Of a stretch of 64,000 bases of DNA, positions 44,863 to 52,869 are shown in pieces (the stretch's first letter is position 1; every line of letters starts with the position of its first letter). The stretch is from Taklimakanibacter albus (GTDB lineage Bacteria; Pseudomonadota; Alphaproteobacteria; Rhizobiales; Aestuariivirgaceae). The notes under the pieces are model-generated. The model saw only the letters and a list, made by a program, of their open reading frames with translations, searched no databases and was not told where the DNA came from. The stretch is from assembly GCF_016595235.1 (NCBI RefSeq), contig NZ_JAENHL010000007.1, forward strand, positions 434,001-498,000, in the 5' to 3' direction. Position numbers and translations under genes: made by a program.

Positions 44863-44884
44863 TTGTTCTGTGATCACACGATTA
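44863..44884. promoter_or_regulatory. Candidate GntR operator B (between hyuA and gntR)
   Basis: TTGTTC-TGTGATCACA-CGATTA: a perfect core palindrome, 52 bp (about five helical turns) from operator A and 38 bp upstream of the gntR start. Its position suits autoregulation of the regulator and, with A, looping across the hyuA promoter. Confidence 0.65.
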
Positions 44885-44921
44885 TTGAACTCCGCACCGA
44901 ATCCCGTAATGTCGATGGACG

Positions 44922-45686
44922 ATGACAAGGCAGGCAAAGAAAACTGTGAAACGGAAGAGCGGCAAGGCCGTGCGCAAGCGCCGGCCCGGAGCCGGGCGCC
45001 CCAAGGCCAGCGCACCGGATTTGCCGCGGATTACACCGCTCGAAGGCATATCTGCCGAGCGCCAGGTCTATGAGGCGTTGCGTTATTCACTGATGAGCGG
45101 CGGCGTCCTGCCGAACGCCGGACTGACCTTGCGCTCGCTTTCCGAGGCGATGGGTGTAAGCCTTACGCCGGTCCGCGAAGCGCTCAAGCGACTTGAAGCG
45201 GATGGCGCGCTGGTGAGCCGGAGCAAGAGCGCCTTCTTCGTCTACGCGCCCGACAAGTCCGACTTCGCTCAAATCACCGATATCCGCCTCAAGCTCGAAG
45301 GCCACGCCATTCGCTGCGCGGCGCTCAAGGCGCGCGAGAGGGATCTGGACAGCCTTCGCCGCATCAACGACCAATACCGCACCGAGCTGAGCAGAGATAA
45401 GATTTCCACCGTCGATACCTTGCAGGTGAATTTTCGTTTCCACTTCGAGGTCTACACGCTTTCAGGATCGCCTATCCTCACCCAGATGATCGAAACCTTG
45501 TGGCTTCGCATCGGTCCCACCTTGCAGCGCGACTGGCCAGCCGACAGCGACATCAGCACCACGATATTTCACGATCAGATGCTCGATGCGCTCGCCCATA
45601 ACGACCCCGATGCGGCGGAGGCGGCATTGCACAACGACCTTACAGCCGCCTATCGCGAGATATTGCCGTTCCTGCGCGATACTTGA
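44922..45686 (+). CDS. GntR-family transcriptional regulator (FadR subfamily, FCD domain)
   Basis: This 254-residue regulator begins with a basic stretch (TRQAKKTVKRKSGKAVRKRR). A winged-helix HTH (about 45-110: YEALRYSLMSGGVLP, SLSEAMGVSLTPVREALKRL) is followed by the FCD ligand domain (about 115-245), with Asp and His residues in DIRLKLEGHAIRC, NFRFHFEVYTLSG and FHDQMLDALAHND that would bind a metal and a carboxylate ligand. It diverges from hyuA across two TGTGATCACA-type operators. It is convergent with the SDR gene, whose operon has the same operators. This makes it the probable regulator of both. Confidence 0.92.
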   Translation: MTRQAKKTVKRKSGKAVRKRRPGAGRPKASAPDLPRITPLEGISAERQVYEALRYSLMSGGVLPNAGLTLRSLSEAMGVSLTPVREALKRLEADGALVSRSKSAFFVYAPDKSDFAQITDIRLKLEGHAIRCAALKARERDLDSLRRINDQYRTELSRDKISTVDTLQVNFRFHFEVYTLSGSPILTQMIETLWLRIGPTLQRDWPADSDISTTIFHDQMLDALAHNDPDAAEAALHNDLTAAYREILPFLRDT

Positions 45687-45695
45687 CCGCCATTC

Positions 45696-46466
45696 TTACC
45701 TTTCATATTCGGCGTTGCCGCACACGCCGATATGCTGACCCGACACGTGGCGTCCGCCTGACGAGCACAGGAACATCATCACCTCCGCGATCTCCTCCGG
45801 CTCTATCTGCGTGCGCATGGAGATGAATTGCAGCTCCTCCGCCATCAGCACCTTCGGCTCGACTCCGAGTTCCTTGGCCTTGCGCTCGAGAATGGAGTTG
45901 GCGCGGGCATTGTTGATCCATCCGGGGAGAATGGTGTTCACACGGATATTGAACGGACCGAGCTCACGCGCCAGGGTTTCCGTCAGGCCGAGGACGCCGA
46001 CTTTCGAGACCGCATAGGGCAGCCGGTGCGGCAGCCCGGTGCGGGCACTTGTCGAGGATACGTTGAGAATGGTCCCTCCTCCGGCCTGCTTCAGCAGCGG
46101 GATGGCCTTGCGGACGCAATAGAAGAAGCCCGACAGATTGACGGCGATCGTGCGGTCCCATTCCTCCGGCGCCACGTCCTCGGCCGCCGCCGCGGGTCCA
46201 GCGATTCCGACATTGTTGATGAGGACATCGAGTCCACCCAGCGCCGCCGAGGCCTCTTCGAAAAGCTGGTCGACAGCATCGGCGCGGCCACAGTCGCAGA
46301 CGCTGGCGGAGATCTTCTCCGGGCCTGCCGCCAGCGCCTTGACGGCGCGCGCATCGATATCGGCGATATGGACATAGGCGCCGGCCCTGGCGAAACAGGT
46401 CGCGATGGATGCGCCGGCACCGCCCGCGGCGCCGGTAATGAGAACGCGAAGCCCCCGCAGATTCAT
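45696..46466 (-). CDS. SDR-family NAD(P)-dependent dehydrogenase
   Basis: This 256-residue classical SDR has the cofactor loop TGAAGGAGASIATCFARAG (about 11-29), Asp in HIADID, which favours NAD(H), NNVG, catalytic Ser in NVSSTSARTG and YAVSK as the Tyr-xxx-Lys pair, followed by NIRVNTILPGW. It oxidises or reduces an alcohol or ketone. As the third gene of the BKACE operon it may produce the beta-keto acid substrate from a hydroxy acid. Its stop lies 9 bp from the convergent gntR stop. Confidence 0.9.
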   Translation of the reverse strand: MNLRGLRVLITGAAGGAGASIATCFARAGAYVHIADIDARAVKALAAGPEKISASVCDCGRADAVDQLFEEASAALGGLDVLINNVGIAGPAAAAEDVAPEEWDRTIAVNLSGFFYCVRKAIPLLKQAGGGTILNVSSTSARTGLPHRLPYAVSKVGVLGLTETLARELGPFNIRVNTILPGWINNARANSILERKAKELGVEPKVLMAEELQFISMRTQIEPEEIAEVMMFLCSSGGRHVSGQHIGVCGNAEYER

Positions 46467-46469
46467 ATG

Positions 46470-47060
46470 TCATTTCTCCTTGATAGCTGAATGATAGGTT
46501 GGCGCCGCACGGCGAAAATGGCCGGACCGGTAGCGTTGCGCCTGGTTGCGGTAGTGCTGTGCGCCCGCCCGCAGCTCCGCAGCCGCGGCCGATGAAAGTT
46601 CGCGGACCTTTCGCGCCGGACAACCGAGCCACAGGCTTTGCGGATCCACTTGCGTGCCGGGCGCGACAACGGCGCCGGCTCCGATCAGCGCTCCCACGCC
46701 AATGGTGGCGTTATCGAGCACGATCGCGCCCATGCCGATGAGGGCGTTTGCCCCGATGGCGCAGCCATGCACGATCGCGCCATGGCCGATGGTGACGTCA
46801 TCGGCGATGCTGACGAGGCCACCCTCATCGCCATGGATGATGACGCCATCCTGGATATTCGTCCCACTTCCGATCCTGATCGGGCAGATATCGCCGCGCA
46901 AAACTGCGCCGAACCATATACTCGCACCTTCGCCGATCTCGACATCACCGATGATCACGGCGGTCGGGGCCAGAAAGGCCGTGGCCGAGATCACCGGAGC
47001 AGCTTCGCCATAGAGATAGGCTGCCGCGGAGAGCGGCTCGTCCTCGCGCGCGCTTTGCAT
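46470..47060 (-). CDS. Left-handed beta-helix hexapeptide-repeat protein (gamma-carbonic anhydrase/PaaY/CaiE-like)
   Basis: This 196-residue protein consists of hexapeptide repeats (about 20-150: AVIIGDVEIGEGASIWFGAV, IGANALIGMGAIVLDNATIG) and a C-terminal helix (ELRAGAQHYRNQAQRY). Three His that bind zinc in gamma-carbonic anhydrases are present in GVIIHGDEGG and VTIGHGAIVHGC. Related proteins in catabolic operons (PaaY as a thioesterase, CaiE in carnitine metabolism) suggest a CoA-ester or metal-related role rather than CO2 hydration. It follows the BKACE stop by 2 bp and precedes the SDR gene by 3 bp. Confidence 0.8.
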   Translation of the reverse strand: MQSAREDEPLSAAAYLYGEAAPVISATAFLAPTAVIIGDVEIGEGASIWFGAVLRGDICPIRIGSGTNIQDGVIIHGDEGGLVSIADDVTIGHGAIVHGCAIGANALIGMGAIVLDNATIGVGALIGAGAVVAPGTQVDPQSLWLGCPARKVRELSSAAAAELRAGAQHYRNQAQRYRSGHFRRAAPTYHSAIKEK

Positions 47061-47062
47061 GT

Positions 47063-47953
47063 CTAGCGCTTTCTCAGACCCAGTATCTCGCGCGCCTCAT
47101 CGGGTGTCGCCACCTCGAAGCCGAGGCTCTCGATAATCGTCCGCGCCCGCGCAACCAGTTGCCCGTTGGTCGCGAAGACACCGCGCTTGAGATAGAGATT
47201 GTCCTCAAGCCCGACGCGCACATTACCGCCGAGAAGTACCGACTGGGCCACCATCGGCATCTGCATCCGGGCAATACCGAAAGCGGCCCAGTTGGCTCCT
47301 GCGGGCAGAAGGTTGCGCATGTAGATCATCGTCTCAGGCGTGGCCGGCAGGCCCCAATTGGTCCCCATGACGATCTGATACATCGGCGGCAGATCGAATA
47401 GGCCGTCGGCAAGCATGCGATTGGCCAGCAGAATGTCCCCCGGCGCGAAGACCTCGATCTCGGGCTTGACGCCGAGCTCCTGGAAGCGCCGCGCCATCTT
47501 GCGCAATGTCGCCTGGGTGTTCAGATAGACATACTCGACCTCGCCGTCCGTCTGGTTCTGCGTGCAGACGTCGAGCGAGCACATTTCCGGCAGAATCATT
47601 TCGATGTGGCGCACGCGCGCCTCGGCCGAGGCGATCTCCGATCCCGGACCGGCACGGCCCTCATCCTCTGGGTCGGGAAAGAACAGGCCACCGCCGCCGC
47701 AGGTGACATTCATCACCGCCTTGACGCCGTTGTCGCGCACCAGCGTCGCCATTTCGAGGAAGAGATCGGGGTCGCTGCTGCCCTCGCCGGTGACCGGATT
47801 GCGGACATGGAGGTGAACTGCTGACGCCCCGGCCTCTTCGGCCTCGCGTGCAGAATCGGCGATCTGCTTTGGCGTGATGGGAAAATTCGGATGAGCGCGG
47901 TTGAAGTTGGTTTCGCCGACGACGGCGCAGGTGAGGACTACTTTACGGGTCAT
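47063..47953 (-). CDS. BKACE (DUF849) beta-keto acid cleavage enzyme
   Basis: The start at 47953 (MTRKVVLTCAVVGETNF) gives 296 residues; an upstream in-frame extension of three codons begins at 47962. BKACE enzymes condense a beta-keto acid with acetyl-CoA to give acetoacetate and a new acyl-CoA. The zinc ligands are visible as His47 and His49 in VHLHVR, and Glu250-Asp251 in VGLEDNLY; Glu14 (VGETN) also matches the active site of the founding member Kce. It is the first gene of a three-gene operon with the hexapeptide protein and SDR. Two GntR-type operators flank its promoter. Confidence 0.9.
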   Translation of the reverse strand: MTRKVVLTCAVVGETNFNRAHPNFPITPKQIADSAREAEEAGASAVHLHVRNPVTGEGSSDPDLFLEMATLVRDNGVKAVMNVTCGGGGLFFPDPEDEGRAGPGSEIASAEARVRHIEMILPEMCSLDVCTQNQTDGEVEYVYLNTQATLRKMARRFQELGVKPEIEVFAPGDILLANRMLADGLFDLPPMYQIVMGTNWGLPATPETMIYMRNLLPAGANWAAFGIARMQMPMVAQSVLLGGNVRVGLEDNLYLKRGVFATNGQLVARARTIIESLGFEVATPDEAREILGLRKR

Positions 47954-47977
47954 TTGTCGCAATCTTCCGGGTCTGAA

Positions 47978-47999
47978 TTATTATGTGATCGCAGATAAA
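47978..47999. promoter_or_regulatory. Candidate GntR operator C (BKACE proximal)
   Basis: TTATTA-TGTGATCGCA-GATAAA: matches operator D (read on the other strand) in 19 of 22 positions. It lies 24 bp upstream of the BKACE start, just downstream of the expected -10, where a bound repressor would block transcription. Confidence 0.7.
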
Positions 48000-48019
48000 A
48001 TGCACACCGCAAGAGCGTC

Positions 48020-48025
48020 TGTCAA
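48020..48025 (-). promoter_or_regulatory. Candidate -35 element of the BKACE operon promoter
   Basis: TTGACA on the minus strand, 3 bp from the core of operator D. An A/T-rich -10 candidate (ATTTTA, 48001-47996) follows after 18 bp. Together with operators C and D this forms a compact regulated promoter. Confidence 0.5.
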
Positions 48026-48043
48026 TCTGTGATCACATAATAA
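48022..48043. promoter_or_regulatory. Candidate GntR operator D (BKACE distal)
   Basis: On the minus strand TTATTA-TGTGATCACA-GATTGA, with a perfect 10-bp core palindrome (48028-48037). Its edge overlaps the -35 element. It lies 44 bp (about four helical turns) from operator C. Confidence 0.7.
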
Positions 48044-48079
48044 AAAAAACCGCGGCCGATAGATCGTGCCGACGCCAAG

Positions 48080-48124
48080 AAAGCAAAGAGGCCGGAAACT
48101 CCGATGAGATCGGAGCCGGCCTCT
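48080..48124 (-). terminator. Rho-independent terminator of the glutamine amidotransferase gene
   Basis: AGAGGCCGG (48087-48095) pairs with CCGGCCTCT (48116-48124), with a second inner pair CCGAT/ATCGG, giving a long hairpin. On the minus strand it is followed by TTTGCTTTCTT. It lies about 43 bp after the stop of the gene at 48167. Confidence 0.8.
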
Positions 48125-48166
48125 AAATCAGGACTTTCGAGATAATGCGGGCGCGACGCCCTCGGT

Positions 48167-48892
48167 TCAGCGCACGAGCCCCGAAGCGCGCTTGAAATTG
48201 TCGTAGATGCGCCGCGTCATGGCGCCCATCTGCGGCATCAGCGGATAGGCTTCCGCCGTCACCTTGCCATAGGCGCCCGGCCCCAGCTCGCGCTCGAGGG
48301 CGCCGACATAATTCGGCAAGGACTCCCAGCTCGCCACCGACTGCGGCGAGAACTCGGCATGGAACTGCATGCCGATCGCGTGATTGTCGATGGCGATTGC
48401 CTGCACCTTGGCACGCGGCGACGAGGCGAGCACCGTCGCCTCCTTGGGCGGCACCTTCACTTCGGCATGATGCCACTGCATCACCTTGTGGCTGCCTGAG
48501 AGCCCGGCGAACAGCGGATGACCCTCGGCCGCGCCATTGACCTTGACCTCATGCACGCCGACTTCGCCCTCTTGCGCCAGGGCCACTTCGCCGCCCAGTG
48601 CATTCGCCAGCAGCTGATGGCCGAGGCACAGGCCGATATAGGGTTTGCCGCGGTCCGCCACCCATTCGCGGATCGCCTGCTTTTCGCCCGTGAGCCAGGG
48701 ATTCTCCTCGGTCTCCCAGACATCCATGGCGCCGCCCAGCACGAACATCAGGTCGTAGCCTTCGAGAGACGGGATCGCCTGGCCCTCCCACAATCTGACC
48801 GCATGCGGCGTGATGCCGTCTTCGACGAAATAGTCGAGGAAACGCCCCGGCGTGTCATGATTCATATGCTGGAAGATCAGCGCCTTCTTCAT
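48167..48892 (-). CDS. Class I glutamine amidotransferase-like protein (GMP synthase-type domain)
   Basis: This 241-residue stand-alone GATase1 domain has the catalytic Cys in IGLCLGHQLLANALGG (about 88-103), catalytic His and Glu in IGMQFHAEFSPQS, and the oxyanion-hole LGGAMDVWE. Stand-alone members act on gamma-glutamyl compounds or as amidotransferases with unknown partners; none is encoded nearby. Its stop is followed by a strong terminator, and its start overlaps the RNase T2 stop by 4 bp, so the two form one transcript. Confidence 0.88.
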   Translation of the reverse strand: MKKALIFQHMNHDTPGRFLDYFVEDGITPHAVRLWEGQAIPSLEGYDLMFVLGGAMDVWETEENPWLTGEKQAIREWVADRGKPYIGLCLGHQLLANALGGEVALAQEGEVGVHEVKVNGAAEGHPLFAGLSGSHKVMQWHHAEVKVPPKEATVLASSPRAKVQAIAIDNHAIGMQFHAEFSPQSVASWESLPNYVGALERELGPGAYGKVTAEAYPLMPQMGAMTRRIYDNFKRASGLVR

Positions 48893-49611
48893 CGATTACC
48901 CCCGCGTACCGGCGGCAGCACCAGCTTCTCCGCCCGGCATTGCCGTCTTTCATTCACACCGCAGGATTGTAGCCTGCCGTCCTTGTCGAAACATATGCGC
49001 AATTCGGAGAGCCGTGCCGCGCCTCGCGAATTGCCGCACTGGATGGACAGCATGTCGCTGGTGAGGTCGCGGTTGGTCTTGACGAAATCGCTGATGAGCT
49101 GAGCCGGCGTGGTGACGACGGCCTCCTGCGGCCTCAGATAGCGCGCCGGAATACGGATCTTGCCGAACAGGTTGCGCGTCAGCTCGAAATAGGCGCGCAT
49201 CCGCAAGCCCGAGCAAGCGCCATGTTTCTTCCATTCATGAATGATGAGCCGCTTCGACGGCATGATGTCGAGCATCGCCTCGATAATATCGTCCGGCACC
49301 CATTTCTCGCGCAACACGCAATCCTGCGGCCAGCCCTGTTCATATTGCGGCCACAGCCCATGTACGACAAAGGCATAGGGGCGGCCGAAGCCGCATTGCT
49401 GGCGATCGTCCCGCCCCGCCTCGGAGGCGCAATAGGTCGGCGACCAGGACAGCGTCAGCGCGTAATAGTCGAATTGCCCTGGAACGGGGCCGCGCGCCTG
49501 TGCGGTTTGCGTTAACGCGAAACTGGCGAGAGCGAGGAGGCCGGCCAGGACAGCGGCCGCGAGATGGCGGCGAGGACGGCGGGTCGGGGTGAGTATTGGG
49601 CTTCTGGGCAT
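48889..49611 (-). CDS. Ribonuclease T2 family protein, secreted
   Basis: I prefer the start at 49611 (MPRSPILTPTRRPRRHLAAA), giving 240 residues with a basic N-terminus and a signal peptide cleaved near QTAQA; in-frame starts at 49632 and 49659 exist. The two RNase T2 active-site blocks are present: FVVHGLWPQ and HEWKKHGACS, with both catalytic His. It cleaves RNA in the periplasm or outside the cell, without base specificity or with mild preference. Four or more Cys (YCASEAG, QQCGFG, DCVLRE, GACSG) suggest disulphides. The N-terminal coding region overlaps the small Cys-rich gene upstream. Confidence 0.88.
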   Translation of the reverse strand: MPRSPILTPTRRPRRHLAAAVLAGLLALASFALTQTAQARGPVPGQFDYYALTLSWSPTYCASEAGRDDRQQCGFGRPYAFVVHGLWPQYEQGWPQDCVLREKWVPDDIIEAMLDIMPSKRLIIHEWKKHGACSGLRMRAYFELTRNLFGKIRIPARYLRPQEAVVTTPAQLISDFVKTNRDLTSDMLSIQCGNSRGAARLSELRICFDKDGRLQSCGVNERRQCRAEKLVLPPVRGGNR

Positions 49612-49793
49612 GTGTCGGCGATTGTCTGCCATGTCGGCACATTCTGGTTCATCTGGCATTGCGAGAGCTTACCCCGGATGCAGACCATCTGTCCCAGCGC
49701 AAAAACCTCCCCATTGGCACGGCAAGTACAGCTATGCGCTAGTGCCTGCCCGGCCATGCCCGTCATCCCGGCGAGCGCCAGGACGACCATCAA
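49512..49793 (-). CDS. Small secreted Cys-rich protein, 3' end overlapping RNase T2
   Basis: This 93-residue frame begins with a signal peptide (MMVVLALAGMTGMAGQALA, cleavage before HSCTC). It then carries HSCTCRANGEVFALGQMVC, GKLSQCQMNQN and IADTCPEAQ, giving five Cys in the first 45 mature residues. The last 27 residues lie over the RNase T2 start region and look like out-of-frame translation (SPRPAVLAAISRPLSW), so the functional part probably ends at about CPEAQ. The family is one I only vaguely recognise from rhizobia (small secreted CxC proteins); function unknown. Confidence 0.6.
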   Translation of the reverse strand: MMVVLALAGMTGMAGQALAHSCTCRANGEVFALGQMVCIRGKLSQCQMNQNVPTWQTIADTCPEAQYSPRPAVLAAISRPLSWPASSLSPVSR

Positions 49794-49901
49794 GAGATAA
49801 GCGCGACCTACCCCATGGGATCGACATTAGCACAGTCTCGGCTGGCGCGGAAATCGCTTGTTTGCCCCCCGGGCCGGGCGGGTCCGAGGGGCCGGTAACC
49901 G

Positions 49902-50114
49902 TCAGAGCAGCTGCAGCTCGACCGCCTGGGGGCCGCGGCCGCGCTTGTCCGGCTGGACCTCGAAGCTGATTTTCATACCTTCGTTCAGCTCCGGAATGCC
50001 GGAGCGCTGGACGGCGGTGACATGCACGAACACGTCCTTGCCACCACCTTCCGGCGACACGAATCCATAACCCTTGGCCTGATTGAAAAATTTTATAGTG
50101 CCATTCTGGCGCAT
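49902..50114 (-). CDS. cspA: Cold-shock protein (CspA family)
   Basis: This 70-residue single CSD protein has RNP1 KGYGFVSP (about 14-21) and RNP2 VFVHVTAV (about 28-35). It binds single-stranded nucleic acid in the cytoplasm, usually as an RNA chaperone. AAGGAG lies about 10 bases before the ATG. It is encoded alone. A TTGACG/TAAGCG pair with a 16-bp spacer (minus strand, 50199-50172) is a possible promoter. Confidence 0.95.
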   Translation of the reverse strand: MRQNGTIKFFNQAKGYGFVSPEGGGKDVFVHVTAVQRSGIPELNEGMKISFEVQPDKRGRGPQAVELQLL

Positions 50115-50428
50115 GCGGGGATTGCTCCTTGTCCCGTTTCCTCAACTGCCTGCCTGCGAAATGTGGACTTCCGCTTACAGGAAAGGCACAGCTCGTCAAA
50201 ACAGCGGGAAAGGCGGTAGCTGACGCATGCCCCATGCGCCGAGTTCAGTCTTCACCGGGTTCGAATGCTTTGCCCGACCGGACGTGCGTTTCTGCAGTCC
50301 GGCGCGGGAATATGACGCAACGCCGGTTTCTCGGCAAGGCTCAAATGGCGGCAACCAAACCTTCGTCTTAGACCTTGCCGGACCCGCGGCCCTGCCCTAA
50401 CTTTCCGTCTCAACTTCGCGAGGCATCG
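50115..50428. other. Non-coding region between cspA and the DUF922 gene (314 bp)
   Basis: This divergent intergenic region contains the cspA leader and candidate promoter at its left end, an AAGGAG ribosome-binding site for cspA (50125-50130, minus strand), and the start region of the DUF922 gene at its right end. I see no RNA gene, repeat or further open frame with coding character in the centre. Confidence 0.5.
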
Positions 50429-51088
50429 ATGCGGGCAACCAAGGGGATGGCAATCGGGGCGGCGATTTTGCTGTCGGGGCTGGGTATGAATGCGGCCGAA
50501 GCGGCGCCGGCCTTCACCACGAAATACGTATACTACAAGGTTTCAGGCGACACCGCCGCGGGCGTCTATGTATCGATGCTCAAGCGCGGCCCGCATGTCA
50601 AAGGCGAGAAGGCCTATGCGGCGACGTCGGCCGAATCATCGCAGCGCGGCAAGCTCGAGCTGACGAAGAGCTGCCGCATCGTCGATTATCAGTATCGCAT
50701 CGACTTCACCATTCGACTGCCGAAGCTCACCGACGAGGCCGGGCTCTCGTCCAGTGCCCGTGATCGCTGGCAGCAATTCTCGAACTTCCTGCGCAAGCAC
50801 GAGGAAACCCATCGCACCATATGGATGGGTTGCGCCAATGAGATCGAGACCCGGGTGCGCGCGTTGCGCGGCCGCACCTGCGACGAGGTCGACAGAAAGG
50901 CGCAGGCCATTCGCGACCAGGTGCAGAATGCCTGCAACCGCAAGCATGCCGCCTTCGACGCGGCGGAGCAGAAGAAGCTCTCCAAGCATCCCTTCGTGAA
51001 AATGGTGCTGGCGCCGATCTACAAGCCGATCAAGACCGTCAAGCTCGCCGCCAAGAAGCGCAAGAAGTCGGCGGCGCTCTTCAACTGA
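50429..51088 (+). CDS. Secreted DUF922-family zinc-protease-like protein
   Basis: The start at 50429 (MRATKGMAIGAAILLSGLG) gives 219 residues with a signal peptide (cleavage near AAEAA). The DUF922 domain (about 30-190) has the zinc-binding helix FLRKHEETHRTIW, whose HEETH is a canonical HExxH metalloprotease motif, and several Cys (KSCRIVDY, GCANEIET, RTCDEVDR, NACNRKH). The C-terminal tail is very basic (KLAAKKRKKSAALFN). It probably acts in the periplasm on envelope proteins; the substrate is unknown. A hairpin follows at 51096. Confidence 0.85.
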   Translation: MRATKGMAIGAAILLSGLGMNAAEAAPAFTTKYVYYKVSGDTAAGVYVSMLKRGPHVKGEKAYAATSAESSQRGKLELTKSCRIVDYQYRIDFTIRLPKLTDEAGLSSSARDRWQQFSNFLRKHEETHRTIWMGCANEIETRVRALRGRTCDEVDRKAQAIRDQVQNACNRKHAAFDAAEQKKLSKHPFVKMVLAPIYKPIKTVKLAAKKRKKSAALFN

Positions 51089-51095
51089 GAATCAA

Positions 51096-51122
51096 AAACG
51101 CCAGTCCCAAGAACTGGCGTTT
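51096..51122. terminator. Bidirectional Rho-independent terminator
   Basis: AAACGCCAGT (51096-51105) pairs with ACTGGCGTTT (51113-51122) around a 7-base loop. A/T-rich sequence flanks both sides (ATCAAAAA on the left gives TTTTTGAT on the minus strand). It separates the convergent DUF922 and L,D-transpeptidase genes. Confidence 0.85.
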
Positions 51123-51146
51123 GAATTTCTGAGAACGCTGCGGCGA

Positions 51147-51821
51147 TTATTGCGCCGCGACTTCGTCTTCCTCGAACATCTGCTGCGGATCGGAAGGAAG
51201 CACGGTGACGCGTGTGCCGATCGGCGTCATGCGATAGAGCTCGACCACATCCTGGTTCAGCATGCGGATGCAGCCCGACGACATCGCCTTGCCGATCGAT
51301 TTCGGCGCATTGGTGCCGTGGATGCGGAACAGCGTGTCCTTGCCGCTCTGGTAGAGATAGAGCGCCCGCGCGCCCAGCGGATTGTCGGGACCGCCCGGCT
51401 GCCCATTCGCCCATTTCGCCGCATTGGGATCGCGCGCCACCATCTCGGCCGGCGGGTTCCATTTTGGCCACATCTGCTTGGCGCCGACCTCGGCCTCACC
51501 CGACCATGAGAAACCATCACGCCCGACACCGACGCCATAGCGGATCGCCTGCTGGCCAAGCAGGATCTTGAACAGATGCTTCGTCTTCGTGTCGACGACG
51601 ATGGTTCCCGGCCACTCATGCCCGAGATACTCAACCGTCTGCCGGCGGAACTGTTCCGGGATCTTGCGCAGATCGACTTGTGGGATGGGGAACGGATCGA
51701 CCGTCCCGTCTGTGGTGTCCATCGTCTCCTGCGCCAAGCCGGTGCGGGCACCGATCACCAGACCGGCTCCGGCAAGCGTGACGCTGCCGAGAAATGAACG
51801 TCGTGTAAGTTGCTGGACCAA
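51147..51821 (-). CDS. L,D-transpeptidase (YkuD domain), copy 2
   Basis: This 224-residue enzyme has a Tat-type signal (LTRRSFLGSVTLAGAGLVIG). A YkuD domain (about 75-215) carries the active site HGTNAPKSIGKAMSSGCIRM (catalytic Cys near residue 185). It is highly similar to copy 1 at 32596 over the catalytic domain, for example DPNAAKW and GGPDNPLGARALYL. It crosslinks or modifies peptidoglycan in the periplasm. It is monocistronic and ends at a bidirectional terminator. Confidence 0.92.
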   Translation of the reverse strand: MVQQLTRRSFLGSVTLAGAGLVIGARTGLAQETMDTTDGTVDPFPIPQVDLRKIPEQFRRQTVEYLGHEWPGTIVVDTKTKHLFKILLGQQAIRYGVGVGRDGFSWSGEAEVGAKQMWPKWNPPAEMVARDPNAAKWANGQPGGPDNPLGARALYLYQSGKDTLFRIHGTNAPKSIGKAMSSGCIRMLNQDVVELYRMTPIGTRVTVLPSDPQQMFEEDEVAAQ

Positions 51822-51924
51822 AATTGACCCTCCGTCCGCGATTCCTATCGCGCCGTTAACGCGCGGGCGTCCCGGAAGTTCACTTAAGCCGGCAAATCAC
51901 CCTGAGTTGGGCTGTCCGATGGCT

Positions 51925-52803
<879 letters not shown>

Positions 52804-52869
52804 GAAAGTCCCCTCTTCACCACTGCCATGGGGCACTAGCAGACCGCTGCGGGACCAGGCAAGTTATCC

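Noticed and set aside
44869-44878. TGTGATCACA sites as CRP/FNR-type boxes
   Set aside because: CRP needs TGTGA and TCACA separated by 6 bp; here they are adjacent. Position beside a GntR gene and the flanking TTATT pattern fit GntR better.
50250-50275. GGGTTCGAAT resembles a tRNA T-loop in the cspA upstream region
   Set aside because: The flanking bases do not pair as a T-stem, and no cloverleaf can be drawn.
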